In this document: one piece after another, positions 17,834 to 27,797 of the stretch
Position numbering within the stretch: the stretch's first letter is position 1
Layout of the letters: each line of letters starts with the position of its first letter
Source of the DNA: Bradyrhizobium sp. 1
GTDB taxonomy: Bacteria; Pseudomonadota; Alphaproteobacteria; Rhizobiales; Xanthobacteraceae
DNA: 64,000 nt
Direction: 5' to 3'
Assembly (NCBI RefSeq): GCF_023073315.1
Contig: NZ_JADPJH010000014.1
Coordinates: forward strand, 555,674-619,673
Position numbers and translations under genes: made by a program
The notes under the pieces: generated by a model
What the model was told of the DNA's origin: nothing
The model's input: only the letters and a program-made list of their open reading frames with translations
Databases searched by the model: none

Positions 17834-18622
17834 TCAGGCGATCGTGTTGACGATGCCGCCCTCGGCCCGCAGCGCCGCGCCGTTGGTCGCCGAGGCCTCC
17901 TTCGAGGCGACATAGACCACCATGTTGGCGATCTCATCGACGCTGGCGAAGCGCTGGATCAGGGAACTCGGGCGATGCTCCCTAACGAAATTGGCCGCGG
18001 CTTCGTCCAAGGACTGGCCGTTCTGCTTGGCGAGATCTTTCACGAAGGTTTCGACGCCTTCCGACATGGTCGGCCCCGGCAGCACGGAATTGACGGTGAC
18101 GCCGGTGCCGCGGGTGAGCTGCGCGAGGCCGCGCGCGACCGAGAGCTGGGCGGTCTTGCTCATGCCGTAGTGGATCATCTCGACGGGAATGTTGAGGCCG
18201 GACTCCGACGAGATGAAGACGATGCGGCCCCAGTTGCGCTTGAGCATGCCCTTCATGTAGGCACGCGACAGCCGCACGCCGCTCATCACGTTGACTTCGA
18301 AGAAGCGGCTCCAGTCCTCGTCGGGGATCTCGAAAAAGTCTTTGGGCTCGAAGATGCCGGCGTTGTTGATGAGGATATCGACCTCGGGCAGCGCAGACAC
18401 CAGCGCCTTGCAGCCCGCCGCAGTCGAGACGTCGGCGGCAATGCCGCGCACCTTGGCCCCCATTGCTTCCAGCTTGCGCACGGCTGCATCGACCTTGTCC
18501 TGGCCGCGGCCGTTGATCACGACGCTGGCGCCGGAACCAGCCAGGCCTTTTGCGATGGCGTGGCCGATGCCGGCGGTCGAGCCGGTCACAAGCGCGGTCT
18601 TTCCAGAAAGGTCGATCTTCAT
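17834..18622 (-). CDS. Short-chain dehydrogenase/reductase
   Basis: A 262-residue classical SDR. NAD(P)-binding TGSTAGIG near residue 14, NAG near 90, active-site Ser in FISSESG and the YGMSK pair (Tyr-x-x-x-Lys) near residue 158. Shorter than fatty-acid SDRs with no extra domain. The ATG at 18622 is in the usual place before MKIDLSGKTALVTG. Upstream of the DUF1330 gene and probably one operon with it. The substrate cannot be read from the sequence. Confidence 0.92.
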   Translation of the reverse strand: MKIDLSGKTALVTGSTAGIGHAIAKGLAGSGASVVINGRGQDKVDAAVRKLEAMGAKVRGIAADVSTAAGCKALVSALPEVDILINNAGIFEPKDFFEIPDEDWSRFFEVNVMSGVRLSRAYMKGMLKRNWGRIVFISSESGLNIPVEMIHYGMSKTAQLSVARGLAQLTRGTGVTVNSVLPGPTMSEGVETFVKDLAKQNGQSLDEAAANFVREHRPSSLIQRFASVDEIANMVVYVASKEASATNGAALRAEGGIVNTIA

Positions 18623-18702
18623 GCGTCGTCTCCATTGATGTTGACGGAGATATCGTGCGCTGCACGCGCAGCTTCAATCGTCCCTCACCGACGCGTGAGG
18701 AT

Positions 18703-19542
18703 TCAGTCGCGCGGCGGCAGCGTCCGGACGAACGCGACGATGGCATCGAGATCCTGCGGCGTCATGCCGGCATAGGCAGCATACGCCATCGGCGGCTTCA
18801 GCTTATGGCCATCGCGCGCGATGCCTTGCGTAATCGCACGTTTGATTTCGTCGTCGCTCCATTGGCCGAGGCCAGCCGCGGGATCGGGGGTGATGTTGGG
18901 AGAGACAGATTCGCCCCACGGCCCCTTGAAGGTCCGGCCGCCCTTGCCGCTCGCCGCAGTGAAATCGTGGACCACGGACGGGCCTTCCGGCGTGTGGCAT
19001 TCCAGGCAATGGGCGATGGTGAGGAGATAACGGCCGCGCGCGAGCTTATCGGACAGTTCCTGCTCGCTCGCCTGCTTGCCGGCATAGGTCGGCGTTTCCG
19101 GCTTCAGCGCGATCTTGTATTCCGGCGCCGGCGTCTGATGGCGCACCGGCGGCACGGAGCGCAGATAGGCGGTGAGTGCATCGAGATCACGCGCCGTGAG
19201 CACCGTGTAGAATTCGGTCGGCATGATCGGTGCGACCTTGGTACCGTTCGGCCTGGCGCCGCTGACAAGAAACCGCTTCAGCTCGGCATCGCTCCAGTTG
19301 CCGATGCCGGTGTCCTTGTCCGGCGTGATATTGGAGCCGGTGACCTTGAACGCCGGCTCATCAAAAACCTGGCTGCCACCCGAGAGCGCACGCGAGAGAT
19401 CGAGCCCTTGCGGCCCGCGCGGCGTATGGCAGTTGTGGCAGACCATCACGCTGTTGACGAGATAGGCGCCGCGCTCGGCCAGCGTCTCGCCCGCGGCCGG
19501 CGACATCAGCAGCGCCAGCGCAAATCCAAACACAATCCTCAT
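18703..19542 (-). CDS. Exported diheme cytochrome c
   Basis: A 279-residue periplasmic protein with a signal peptide (residues 1-18) and two cytochrome c domains. Heme sites: CHNCH at 35-39 and CLECH at 179-183. Likely distal Met ligands lie in APIMPTEFY (about 107) and KPPMAYAAYAG near the C-terminus. The layout matches the cytochrome subunits that serve as electron acceptors for periplasmic alcohol, aldehyde or gluconate dehydrogenases, but no such dehydrogenase is adjacent. It lies downstream of rplQ, beyond a strong terminator, so it must have its own promoter. Confidence 0.9.
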   Translation of the reverse strand: MRIVFGFALALLMSPAAGETLAERGAYLVNSVMVCHNCHTPRGPQGLDLSRALSGGSQVFDEPAFKVTGSNITPDKDTGIGNWSDAELKRFLVSGARPNGTKVAPIMPTEFYTVLTARDLDALTAYLRSVPPVRHQTPAPEYKIALKPETPTYAGKQASEQELSDKLARGRYLLTIAHCLECHTPEGPSVVHDFTAASGKGGRTFKGPWGESVSPNITPDPAAGLGQWSDDEIKRAITQGIARDGHKLKPPMAYAAYAGMTPQDLDAIVAFVRTLPPRD

Positions 19543-19608
19543 GAGAGCCCCCGCCCGGAATCGCGCTCACCAAAACGATGCGCGGCATGAGATACCGCCG
19601 CGCCATAC

Positions 19609-19637
19609 AAAAAAGCGGCGCCCAGGGGCGCCGCTTT
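19609..19637 (-). terminator. Rho-independent terminator of the ribosomal block, after rplQ
   Basis: Stem AAAGCGGCGCCC / GGGCGCCGCTTT, then TTTTTT on the minus strand, 23 bp after the rplQ stop. A strong canonical terminator that closes the long ribosomal protein transcript. Confidence 0.93.
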
Positions 19638-19659
19638 CGAAAACTCTCTACCGGTCGGC

Positions 19660-20076
19660 TTACGCCGCCTCGGCTTCCTTTTCCTGGACCGGGCCGGAGT
19701 CCTGGCCCTTGGCGTCGACGTCGCGATCGACGAACTCGATCACGGCCATCGGCGCGTTGTCGCCGTAGCGAAAGCCGGCCTTGATGATGCGGGTGTAGCC
19801 GCCCTGGCGGTCCTTGTAACGGGGGCCCAGGACGTCGAACAGCTTCCTGACCTGATCCTTGTCGCGCATCTCGGAGATCGCCTGGCGGCGCAGAGCGAGA
19901 CCACCCTTCTTGCCGAGGGTGATGAGCTTCTCGACGATCGGGCGCAATTCCTTCGCCTTCGGCAGCGTGGTGACGATCTGCTCGTGCTTGATCAGCGCGG
20001 CGCACATGTTGGCGAACATCGCCTTGCGGTGTTCGGCGGTGCGGTTGAGCTTACGATGAACCTTGCCGTGACGCAT
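19660..20076 (-). CDS. rplQ: 50S ribosomal protein L17
   Basis: 138 residues, starting [20 protein letters not shown], the invariant L17 opening. Residues 1-115 are the standard fold ([27 protein letters not shown]); the last 20 are an acidic tail, which makes it about ten residues longer than the E. coli protein. Last gene of the block, behind rpoA as in most proteobacteria. Confidence 0.98.
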   Translation of the reverse strand: MRHGKVHRKLNRTAEHRKAMFANMCAALIKHEQIVTTLPKAKELRPIVEKLITLGKKGGLALRRQAISEMRDKDQVRKLFDVLGPRYKDRQGGYTRIIKAGFRYGDNAPMAVIEFVDRDVDAKGQDSGPVQEKEAEAA

Positions 20077-20162
20077 TGATCTATTCCTTGATTTGACTTC
20101 GTCGCGACGGTTCGTCGGACATATTGCTCAGGTGGGCTGCCTGCGTTCGCCCAGATAACGAC

Positions 20163-20210
20163 CAGCGAATGGCGAGCAGCTATTCGCTACCCGCCACTCC
20201 CCGTTCGCCT
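20163..20210. repeat. Intergenic repeat, family B, rpoA-rplQ gap
   Basis: A 48-bp element made of CGAATGGCGAG / ATTCGCTACCCGCCACTCC-type units. Its right part matches the element at 35632-35696 over about 28 bp with five or so differences. It lies inside a transcribed operon, 4 bp after the rpoA stop. Confidence 0.65.
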
Positions 20211-20213
20211 AAC

Positions 20214-21245
20214 TCAGTAGTGATCTTCGAAGCGCTTGGCGAGCTCGTCGATGTTCTCCGGCGGCCAGCCCGGCACTTCCATGCCGAGATGCAGACCCAT
20301 CTGGGCCAGCACTTCCTTGATCTCGTTCAGCGACTTGCGGCCGAAATTCGGGGTGCGGAGCATTTCGGCTTCCGACTTCTGCACGAGGTCGCCGATGTAG
20401 ACGATGTTGTCGTTCTTCAGGCAGTTGGCCGAACGCACCGACAGCTCGAGCTCGTCCACCTTCTTGAGGAAGGCCGGGTTGAAGGCGAGATCCGGGATGA
20501 TCTCCTGGGCGACTTCCTTGCGCGGCTCTTCGAAGTTGACGAACACGTTGAGCTGATCCTGGAGGATGCGCGCGGCATAGGCCACGGAATCATCCGGCGT
20601 CAGCGCGCCGTTGGTCTCGATCGTCATGGTCAGCTTGTCGTAGTCGAGGATCTGGCCCTCGCGGGTGTTCTCGACCTTGTAGGAGACCTTGCGGACCGGC
20701 GAGTACAGGCTGTCGACCGGGATCAGGCCGATCGGCGCGTCCTCGGGACGGTTGCGCTCGGCGGGCACGTAGCCCTTGCCGGTGGCGACCGTGAACTCCA
20801 TGCGAATCTCCGCGCCCTCGTCGAGCGTGCAGATCGGGAGATCCGGGTTGAGCACGACCACATCGCCGACCGTCTGGATGTCGCCGGCGGTGACCGTGCC
20901 CGGGCCCTGCTTCTTCACGACCATGCGCTTGGGGCCTTCGCCCTGCATCCTGATCGCGATATCCTTGATGTTCAGCACGATGTCGGTGACGTCTTCACGG
21001 ACGCCCGCGATCGAGGAGAACTCGTGCAGCACGCCGTCGATGTGCACCGACTGCACCGCCGCGCCCTGAAGCGAGGAGAGCAGGATGCGGCGCAGCGCGT
21101 TGCCGAGCGTCTGGCCGAAGCCGCGCTCGAGCGGTTCGGCGACGACGGTCGCGAAACGCGAGGGATCGCTGCCGGGCTGGACCTGGAGCTTGTTCGGCCG
21201 AATCAGTTCTTGCCAATTTTTCTGGATCGTCACTGTTTCACCCAT
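20214..21245 (-). CDS. rpoA: RNA polymerase alpha subunit
   Basis: 343 residues. The N-terminal domain (1 to about 235) dimerises and seeds core assembly: [23 protein letters not shown] is invariant. The C-terminal domain (about 255-325) has [21 protein letters not shown], holding the Arg and Asn that contact UP-element DNA and activators. It follows rpsK at 112 bp and precedes rplQ. Full length with no unusual features. Confidence 0.98.
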   Translation of the reverse strand: MGETVTIQKNWQELIRPNKLQVQPGSDPSRFATVVAEPLERGFGQTLGNALRRILLSSLQGAAVQSVHIDGVLHEFSSIAGVREDVTDIVLNIKDIAIRMQGEGPKRMVVKKQGPGTVTAGDIQTVGDVVVLNPDLPICTLDEGAEIRMEFTVATGKGYVPAERNRPEDAPIGLIPVDSLYSPVRKVSYKVENTREGQILDYDKLTMTIETNGALTPDDSVAYAARILQDQLNVFVNFEEPRKEVAQEIIPDLAFNPAFLKKVDELELSVRSANCLKNDNIVYIGDLVQKSEAEMLRTPNFGRKSLNEIKEVLAQMGLHLGMEVPGWPPENIDELAKRFEDHY

Positions 21246-21357
21246 ACAGGCCAGTCAAACTGCTGTCGCAGACACTGGCGTTGGAGAAAGGCCGCAGATC
21301 ATTCCCGCGGCTTTGGAAAAAGTCATCGCGGGCGACTAATGCGCCCGCAACTTGGTA

Positions 21358-21747
21358 TCAAACGCGCCGACGCTTGCGGGGACGGCAACCGTTGTGCGGG
21401 ATCGTGGTTACGTCGCGGATCGAGGTGACGGTGAAGCCCGCGGCCTGCAGCGCGCGGAGCGCCGACTCACGGCCCGAACCGGGACCGGCGACTTCGACTT
21501 CCAGCGTGCGCATGCCGTGTTCCTGCGCCTTCTTCGACACGTCTTCGGCGGCAACCTGCGCGGCATACGGGGTCGACTTGCGCGAGCCCTTGAAGCCCAT
21601 CGTGCCGGCGGAAGACCAGGCAATCGTATTGCCCTGCGCGTCGGTGATGGTGATGGTCGTGTTGTTGAACGACGAGTTCACGTGCGCGACGCCGGAGGCG
21701 ATGTTCTTGCGCTCACGACGACGAACGCGGGTGGCTTCCTTGCCCAT
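21358..21747 (-). CDS. rpsK: 30S ribosomal protein S11
   Basis: 129 residues with S11 signatures [29 protein letters not shown] and the C-terminal [14 protein letters not shown]. Platform protein of the small subunit, near the 690 loop of 16S rRNA. Between rpsM and rpoA, in the usual order. Confidence 0.98.
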   Translation of the reverse strand: MGKEATRVRRRERKNIASGVAHVNSSFNNTTITITDAQGNTIAWSSAGTMGFKGSRKSTPYAAQVAAEDVSKKAQEHGMRTLEVEVAGPGSGRESALRALQAAGFTVTSIRDVTTIPHNGCRPRKRRRV

Positions 21748-21871
21748 AGAGTACCTTTCCTGAAGATCTCAAACGCCGCCGTAATGCCAGCGGCTACACC
21801 TGATGGAACGAAAGGCGCGCGGCGAACGGGATGTCCCCTGTTCACCGCACGCCGCGATTGGATTCGAAAAC

Positions 21872-22240
21872 TTACTTCTTCTTGCCGGCGATGGCCTTGG
21901 CCGGGCCCTTGCGCGTGCGCGCATTGGTGTGGGTACGCTGACCGCGCACCGGCAGACCGCGACGATGACGCAGGCCGCGATAGCAGCCGAGGTCCATCAG
22001 ACGCTTGATGTTGATGCCAACCTCACGACGCAGGTCGCCCTCGACGAGATAGTCGCGGTCGATCACTTCGCGGATCTGGAGCACTTCAGCGTCGCTGAGC
22101 TGATTGACGCGACGATCCTCGGGGATCTTCACCTTCTCGATGATTTCACCAGCGATCTTCTGGCCGATGCCATGGATGTACTGGAGCGCGATCAGCACGC
22201 GCTTGTTGGTCGGAATGTTCACGCCGGCAATACGGGCCAC
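21872..22240 (-). CDS. rpsM: 30S ribosomal protein S13
   Basis: 122 residues starting [15 protein letters not shown]. It has the helix-two-turn-helix region with [12 protein letters not shown] and the basic tail ([19 protein letters not shown]) that reaches the P-site tRNA. A gap of 187 bp separates it from adk; the rpmJ gene found at this place in gamma-proteobacteria is missing, as is normal for alphaproteobacteria. Confidence 0.98.
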   Translation of the reverse strand: MARIAGVNIPTNKRVLIALQYIHGIGQKIAGEIIEKVKIPEDRRVNQLSDAEVLQIREVIDRDYLVEGDLRREVGINIKRLMDLGCYRGLRHRRGLPVRGQRTHTNARTRKGPAKAIAGKKK

Positions 22241-22427
22241 GGCCTTCTCTCCTGTCGCCGATCCCTCGTCAGGAATCTGGCTTTAAGTGCTTGGTTTCTC
22301 GGGCAGGTGTTCACAAACGCGAACACGACGCCCACCCCTGGTCTTCCTGGGGCCCGGCATCGTTTTAAACTATCCGACTTGGATGCGGGGCTTATTAGGG
22401 GATTCCAGGGGCTTTCGTCAACCGCTG

Positions 22428-23306
22428 CTAGCGCTTGGCTCGCTTTTTCGTGACCTTTTTTGGTCCCTTCTTCGAACCTTTTTTGACAGCCTTCTTGGCG
22501 GCCTTTTTGACACCCTTTTTAGCCGTTTTCTTGGGCGTCTTCTTGGCGCCCTTCACGGTCTTCTTGGCGGCCTTTTTGGCGGTTTTGACCGATTTAGCGG
22601 CCTTTTTGGCTGCTTTCGCCGGCTTTTTGGCGGTTTTCTTCGCTGGCTTGGCTTTTTTGGTCCCCGTCTTGGCGGGTGCCGCCTTGGCTGCACTGCGGGC
22701 GTGGCTCTTGGGTTCGATCGCCCCAAGCGCCAGCAACTGACGATGGATGGCCCGGGTGACCTCGTCGATGGCCATCATGCCGTCGATGGTGGAGAGCTTA
22801 CGCCGCTCGGAATAGTAGTGAATCAGCGGTTCCGTCTGGTTGCGGTAGCTGGCTAACCGCTTGGTCAGGACCTCCGGGGTGTCGTCGACCCGGACCTCCT
22901 CCCCGCGCTCCCGCATCTGGGCGACGCGGGTCTCGACACGACTCAGCAGCGCGCTCTCGTTGACGCGGAGCTCGATCACGGCGTCGAGCTTGAGATGCTT
23001 GTGCTTGAGCAGCTCATCCAGCGCCTCGGCCTGCGGCACGGTGCGCGGAAAGCCGTCGAGGATAAAACCGTTCTTCGCATCCGGCTGGTCGATGCGGTCG
23101 GAGATGATTCCCACCACGACGTCGTCGGGGACGAGGCCGCCGCCGGCCATGATCTCCTTGGCCTTCAGACCGACCGGCGTTCCCGCCGCGACGGCTGCAC
23201 GCAACATCTCGCCAGTCGAGAGCTGGACGATGCCATAGCGCTGCACCAGCAGCTGCGCCTGGGTCCCCTTGCCCGACCCCGGCGGTCCCAGAAGTATAAT
23301 TCTCAT
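22428..23306 (-). CDS. adk: Adenylate kinase with histone-H1-like C-terminal tail
   Basis: 292 residues. Residues 1 to about 196 are a normal short-lid adenylate kinase (ATP + AMP to 2 ADP): P-loop GPPGSGKGT at 7-15, AMP-site STGEMLRA, and DGFPRT at 84-89. The lid is the short form ([11 protein letters not shown]). Residues about 201-292 are a tail of almost only Lys, Ala, Thr, Pro and Gly ([15 protein letters not shown] units), strongly basic and resembling histone H1 or AlgP tails. Most bacterial Adk ends near 215. The start overlaps the stop of the secY paralogue (ATGA). The tail DNA is low complexity but in frame. Confidence 0.95.
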   Translation of the reverse strand: MRIILLGPPGSGKGTQAQLLVQRYGIVQLSTGEMLRAAVAAGTPVGLKAKEIMAGGGLVPDDVVVGIISDRIDQPDAKNGFILDGFPRTVPQAEALDELLKHKHLKLDAVIELRVNESALLSRVETRVAQMRERGEEVRVDDTPEVLTKRLASYRNQTEPLIHYYSERRKLSTIDGMMAIDEVTRAIHRQLLALGAIEPKSHARSAAKAAPAKTGTKKAKPAKKTAKKPAKAAKKAAKSVKTAKKAAKKTVKGAKKTPKKTAKKGVKKAAKKAVKKGSKKGPKKVTKKRAKR

Positions 23307-24514
23307 CGGCGTACGCCCCCCGGATTGGTGAGCGATACGTCGCGCACCTGTGTTTTGATATCAAGAGCAGTGCCAACCACAACCAGCGCCGCACCACCAT
23401 CGACGATCATACTATAAGGCAGATCGATGCCGTAAAGCTCGAAGACCTCCGGAATCAACTGCAACGCAGTCAGGTAGACGGCTCCGACGACGGTCGTCAA
23501 TGACACGACGCGATCGAGATAGTCGGCCGTCGCCTCGCCCGGTGCGACACCGGGAATTGTGCCATCACGCTGCACCAGGGATTTGGCCGTGTGCTCGGGG
23601 TCGACGACATAGGCCGTGTAGACGAAGGCGAGCACGAACACTGCGATCGACACGAGGATCATGTGCGCCGGCTGCCCCAGTTGGAGATGCCGATACGCCG
23701 CAGCGACCAGCGGGTGATCGCCGCCCAGGATGAAGCCCGCAAAGGCGAGCGGCAGAAAGAAGATCCACGGCGCCACCGTGACCGGAATCAGGAATCCGGC
23801 GCTGTTGAGCTTGATCGGCAGCACGCCAGCGCGCGCCGACAATTGCCGCGAGCCGACAGTGAGCGCGCCGAACTCGACCCGGACATTTCGCCGCGCGCCT
23901 TCGACAAGCACGATCACCGCGACGGTCACGATCCAGAACACGGCATAGGCGAGCACGAGATTGCTCGAGACCGCGCCCGTTCGCATGAGCTCCAAAATGC
24001 CGGCAACATCGCGCGGAATGGAGACGAGAAAGCCGACACTCAAGATCAGCGCCAAGCCATTGCCGATGCCGTAGCGGGTGATCTGTTCGCTCAACCACAC
24101 CAGCACGAAGACGCCGCCGACCATCGAGGCCGTGGCCGTTATCACGAACGAGCCGTCGAGATTGTTGACAAGACCCTCAATGCCCATCAGTCCGGTTGCG
24201 ATGCCATAGGCCTGAAAGCAAGCAAGAACCAAAGTGAGTCCGAGCGTGGCACGCGCGATCCTGCGCCGACCGCCCTCGCCCGACCGCTCGATCGTATTCA
24301 GCCTGCGCCACACCACGGACAGCAGCCGGATGAGGATCGCCGCCGTCAGATAGGGAATGAGGCCGAGTGCAAAAGGCGAAAGCCGGGCTATCAAGTCCGG
24401 CCTTGGCGAGAAGCTCGAAACATCCAGTCCCGCGATCGGGATCTGGGTGCCAAGCCTGAAAAGGAGCAGCGCGCCAATCGTGAAAGCGATCCGGCGCGCG
24501 AGCTCCCTGCTCAT
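23303..24514 (-). CDS. Second, divergent SecY-family translocon protein (plug-less)
   Basis: 403 residues, clearly SecY-family along its whole length (TLGALL/TIGALL start, [42 protein letters not shown]). Compared with the neighbouring SecY: about 16 residues are missing where the plug helix (FNMFAGGG) lies, so only [12 protein letters not shown] separates Asp31 from Pro54; the loop Arg at GIRPG is Ala324 (GVAPG); the cytosolic KRQ of loop C4 reads ALT; and the basic C-tail is cut short. Ten membrane segments remain. It lies 9 bp after secY and overlaps adk by four bases, so it is cotranscribed. Probably a specialised channel or SecY partner, not the housekeeping channel. Confidence 0.9.
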   Translation of the reverse strand: MSRELARRIAFTIGALLLFRLGTQIPIAGLDVSSFSPRPDLIARLSPFALGLIPYLTAAILIRLLSVVWRRLNTIERSGEGGRRRIARATLGLTLVLACFQAYGIATGLMGIEGLVNNLDGSFVITATASMVGGVFVLVWLSEQITRYGIGNGLALILSVGFLVSIPRDVAGILELMRTGAVSSNLVLAYAVFWIVTVAVIVLVEGARRNVRVEFGALTVGSRQLSARAGVLPIKLNSAGFLIPVTVAPWIFFLPLAFAGFILGGDHPLVAAAYRHLQLGQPAHMILVSIAVFVLAFVYTAYVVDPEHTAKSLVQRDGTIPGVAPGEATADYLDRVVSLTTVVGAVYLTALQLIPEVFELYGIDLPYSMIVDGGAALVVVGTALDIKTQVRDVSLTNPGGVRR

Positions 24515-24523
24515 CTCGTCTGC

Positions 24524-25855
24524 TTATCTGCGACGGCCGCGCAGCTTCGACTTGCGGATCAGGCCTTCGTACTGATGGGCCAGCAGATAGCCCTGCACCT
24601 GCGCCACCGTGTCCATGGTGACGCTGACGACGATCAGCAGCGACGTGCCGCCGAAGTAGAACGGCACCGAGGCGTAGGAGATCAGGATCTCCGGGATCAA
24701 GCAGACGATCGCCAGATAGATCGCCCCGAGCACGGTGATGCGCGACAGCACGTAGTCGATATATTCCGCGGTACGTTCGCCCGGACGGATGCCAGGGATG
24801 AAGCCGCCGTGCTTCTTCAGATTGTCCGCGGTCTCGGTCGGGTTGAACACGATCGCGGTGTAGAAGAACGCGAAGAACACGATCAGCGCGAGATACATGA
24901 TCAGGAACAGCGGGCGGCCGTGGCCGAGCTGGGTCGTGATCCACTGGAACCATTCCGGCCCACGGCCCGCGTTGAAGTTCGCAACCGTGGTCGGCAGCAG
25001 CAACAGCGAGGATGCGAAGATCGGCGGGATCACGCCCGAGGTGTTGAGCTTGAGCGGCAGATGCGAGGACTGGCCCTCGAACATCTTGTTGCCGACCTGG
25101 CGCTTCGGATACTGGATCAGCAGCCGGCGCTGGGCGCGCTCCATGAACACGATGAAGGCGATCACGGCGACCGCCATGATGATGACGACCAGGATCAGGC
25201 CGGTCGACATCGCGCCCTGACGGCCGAGCTCGAGCATGTTGGCGAGCGCTGCGGGCAGCTCGGCGACGATGCCGGAGAGAATGATCAGCGAGATGCCGTT
25301 GCCGATGCCGCGCGAGGTGATCTGCTCGCCCAGCCACATCAGGAACATGGTGCCGCCGGTCAGCGTGATCGCCGTGGACAGGCGGAAGAACATGCCGGGG
25401 TCGCTGACGACGTTGCCTGCGCCCTCGAGGCCCACCGCGATGCCGTAGGACTGGAACGCGGCCAGGATGACCGTGAGATAGCGGGTGTACTGGTTCAGCA
25501 GCTTGCGGCCGGACTCACCCTCCTTTTTCAGCGCCTCGAGTTGCGGCGAGACGGTGGTGAGGAGCTGGATGATGATCGAGGCCGAGATGTACGGCATGAT
25601 GTTCAGCGCGAAGATCGCCATGCGGTGGATGCCGCCGCCGGCAAACATGTTGAACATGCCGAGGATGCCGCCCGCCTGGGAGCGGAACACCTGCTCCCAG
25701 ATGTTGGGATCGATGCCGGGCAGCGGGATGTAGGTCCCGAGCCGATAAACCAGCAGCGCACCCAGGGTGAACCAGATGCGCTTCTTCAGTTCGTCAGCCT
25801 TGGCAAACGCGCCGAAATTGAGGTTGGCTGCCAGTTGTTCCGCTGCAGAGGCCAT
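24524..25855 (-). CDS. secY: Protein translocase channel SecY
   Basis: 443 residues, ten membrane helices, the housekeeping translocon channel. The plug is intact (GGILGMFNMFAGGG, residues 62-75), loop C4 has KRQVGNKMFEGQ, and Arg357 is in GIRPGE, the position essential for SecA coupling. The C-tail is basic (IRKSKLRGRRR). It sits after rplO as in all spc operons. SecE is encoded far away at 59.5 kb, also normal. Confidence 0.98.
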   Translation of the reverse strand: MASAAEQLAANLNFGAFAKADELKKRIWFTLGALLVYRLGTYIPLPGIDPNIWEQVFRSQAGGILGMFNMFAGGGIHRMAIFALNIMPYISASIIIQLLTTVSPQLEALKKEGESGRKLLNQYTRYLTVILAAFQSYGIAVGLEGAGNVVSDPGMFFRLSTAITLTGGTMFLMWLGEQITSRGIGNGISLIILSGIVAELPAALANMLELGRQGAMSTGLILVVIIMAVAVIAFIVFMERAQRRLLIQYPKRQVGNKMFEGQSSHLPLKLNTSGVIPPIFASSLLLLPTTVANFNAGRGPEWFQWITTQLGHGRPLFLIMYLALIVFFAFFYTAIVFNPTETADNLKKHGGFIPGIRPGERTAEYIDYVLSRITVLGAIYLAIVCLIPEILISYASVPFYFGGTSLLIVVSVTMDTVAQVQGYLLAHQYEGLIRKSKLRGRRR

Positions 25856-26004
25856 CTTGGACTTTCTCCCGCCGCCTATTGCGCTGTCATGCCCGCGGCC
25901 GGGCTACTCTAGCGGACGCCGGACATTATCTGGGGCTACGGCTTCGATAAGTCCACGTCCCTCGTGCGTAAAGGCCCGCGAGCCGCGGGCCAATGACGCA
26001 GTTG

Positions 26005-26490
26005 TTACGCCGCCTCGCCTTCTTCCTTGGCAGGGGCGAGGATCTTCACCGAACCGCCGGCCTTCTCGACTGCCGCGATCGCGGTCTTCGAGGCACCGTG
26101 GACTTCGATGTTAAGCTTGGCCTTGAACTCGCCGCGACCGAGCAGCCGCAGGCCGCCCTTGGCGCGGCGCAGCACGCCAGCCTTGACCAGGGATTCGACG
26201 TTCACGACGCTGCCGGCGTCGATCTTCTTGGCATCGACCGCGTCCTGGAGCCGGTCGAGATTGATCTCGGCGAACTCGATGCGGAAGATGTTGTTGAAGC
26301 CGCGCTTCGGCAGACGGCGATGCAACGGCATCTGACCGCCTTCGAAACCCTTGATGCGCACGCCCGAACGCGCGGTCTGGCCCTTGCCACCGCGGCCTGC
26401 CTGCTTGCCCTTGCCCGAACCAATGCCGCGGCCGACACGCATACGCTTCTTGCGCGAGCCGGCGTTGTCGGCGATATCGCTGAGCTTCAT
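26005..26490 (-). CDS. rplO: 50S ribosomal protein L15
   Basis: 161 residues. N-terminal Gly/Lys/Arg-rich region ([21 protein letters not shown]) that threads into 23S rRNA, then [19 protein letters not shown], diagnostic for L15. Between rpmD and secY. Confidence 0.98.
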   Translation of the reverse strand: MKLSDIADNAGSRKKRMRVGRGIGSGKGKQAGRGGKGQTARSGVRIKGFEGGQMPLHRRLPKRGFNNIFRIEFAEINLDRLQDAVDAKKIDAGSVVNVESLVKAGVLRRAKGGLRLLGRGEFKAKLNIEVHGASKTAIAAVEKAGGSVKILAPAKEEGEAA

Positions 26491-26565
26491 CGCCCTGCTC
26501 CTTGTTTCTTGCGCATGACCTTCACCGAAAACGGGTTCCCGCTTTCCGGGGTCGTGCGCCTTTGC

Positions 26566-26760
26566 TTACTTCTCGTCGACGATGCGAACGAGATGGTGAA
26601 CCTTCAAGATCATGCCGCGGACTGCCGGGGTGTCCGGCAGTTCGCTGATACGGCCGATCTTGTTGAGCTTGAGCCCGATCAGCGTCGAGCGCTGCGAGTG
26701 ATGGCGGCGGATCGCGCTGCCGGTCTGCTCGAGCTTGATCGTCTTTGCGGCCTTGGCCAT
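26566..26760 (-). CDS. rpmD: 50S ribosomal protein L30
   Basis: 64 residues starting [20 protein letters not shown], then [25 protein letters not shown], the L30 ferredoxin-like fold. An ATG one codon upstream (26763) is equally allowed; GGAGTAGACC upstream serves both. Confidence 0.97.
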   Translation of the reverse strand: MAKAAKTIKLEQTGSAIRRHHSQRSTLIGLKLNKIGRISELPDTPAVRGMILKVHHLVRIVDEK

Positions 26761-26785
26761 CATGGTCTACTCCGAAAAGCTTCCG

Positions 26786-27379
26786 TTACTCGGCAGCCGC
26801 CTCGGCGTCGCCACCGATACGGCGCGACTGGAGGGTGGACACCTTGATGTTGCGGCGGGCAGCGACCGAACGCGGCGAATCCTGATGCTTCAGCGCGTCG
26901 AAGGTTGCGCGAACCATGTTGTAGGGGTTCGACGAGCCGATCGACTTTGCGACCACGTCCTGGACGCCGAGCGTCTCGAACACGGCGCGCATCGGGCCGC
27001 CGGCGATGATGCCGGTACCAGCCGGAGCTGCACGCAGGTAAACACGACCCGCGCCATGACGGCCGGCGATGTCGTGATGCAGCGTGCGGCCCTCGCGCAG
27101 CGACACGCGGGTCAAATTGCGCTTGGCGGACTCGGTTGCCTTGCGGATCGCCTCAGGAACTTCGCGCGCCTTGCCGTGACCGAAGCCGGCGCGGCCCTTC
27201 TGGTCGCCGATCACGACCAGTGCTGCGAAACCGAAGCGCTTGCCGCCCTTGACGACCTTGGCCACGCGGTTGATGTGGACGAGCTTGTCGACGAACTCGC
27301 TATCGCGCTCCTCGCGCTGCTGGCGGTCACGTCCGCCGCCGCGTTGATCGCGTCCACCACGTTGTTCGCGTTCTGCCAT
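26786..27379 (-). CDS. rpsE: 30S ribosomal protein S5
   Basis: 197 residues. The first 28 form an Arg/Gln/Gly-rich extension ([19 protein letters not shown]) not present in E. coli S5; the remainder is standard ([46 protein letters not shown]). S5 takes part in decoding accuracy and mRNA entry. Confidence 0.98.
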   Translation of the reverse strand: MAEREQRGGRDQRGGGRDRQQREERDSEFVDKLVHINRVAKVVKGGKRFGFAALVVIGDQKGRAGFGHGKAREVPEAIRKATESAKRNLTRVSLREGRTLHHDIAGRHGAGRVYLRAAPAGTGIIAGGPMRAVFETLGVQDVVAKSIGSSNPYNMVRATFDALKHQDSPRSVAARRNIKVSTLQSRRIGGDAEAAAE

Positions 27380-27423
27380 TTTTCCAATCCTTCAGAGGCT
27401 TACGCCTCAACCTTCAAATTCTG

Positions 27424-27786
27424 TTAGAAGCTCAGCCCGCTCTCACGCGCCGCGTCGGCAAGAGCCTTGACGCGCCCGTGGTAGAGGTAGCTGCCGCGAT
27501 CGAACACGACTTCCTTGACGCCCTTCTCGGCGGCGCGCTCGGCCAGCAGCTTGCCGACCGCCTTCGCCGCATCGATGTCGGCGCCGGTCTTGCCGCCGTC
27601 GCGCATCGACTTCTCGAGCGAGGAGGCAGAGGCCAGCGTCTCGCCCTTCAGGTCGTCGATGACCTGGGCGTAGATGTGCTTCGACGAGCGGAACACAGAC
27701 AGACGCGGACGGCCGGCACCGGAGCGACGCAGCTTCAGCCGCACACTCCGCTTGCGCCGGGCATTCGTAATCTTGGCTTTCGACAT
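27424..27786 (-). CDS. rplR: 50S ribosomal protein L18
   Basis: 120 residues, binding 5S rRNA with L5. Typical: [34 protein letters not shown] and the end [24 protein letters not shown]. Eleven bases after the rplF stop. Confidence 0.98.
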   Translation of the reverse strand: MSKAKITNARRKRSVRLKLRRSGAGRPRLSVFRSSKHIYAQVIDDLKGETLASASSLEKSMRDGGKTGADIDAAKAVGKLLAERAAEKGVKEVVFDRGSYLYHGRVKALADAARESGLSF

Positions 27787-27797
27787 GACCGGCTCCG

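Noticed and set aside
22261..22427. rpmJ (L36) between adk and rpsM
   Set aside because: No short Cys/His-containing L36 frame is present; in alphaproteobacteria rpmJ is usually elsewhere.
22428..22690. Possible assembly or frameshift artefact making the Adk tail
   Set aside because: The frame stays open for 92 codons with uniform composition and a proper stop; still worth checking in reads, but not an obvious error.
22435..22740. Phe/Leu-rich hydrophobic frame opposite the Adk tail
   Set aside because: AAG/GCC codons read backwards give Phe/Leu/Gly; it mimics a membrane protein but is the antisense of a Lys/Ala tail.
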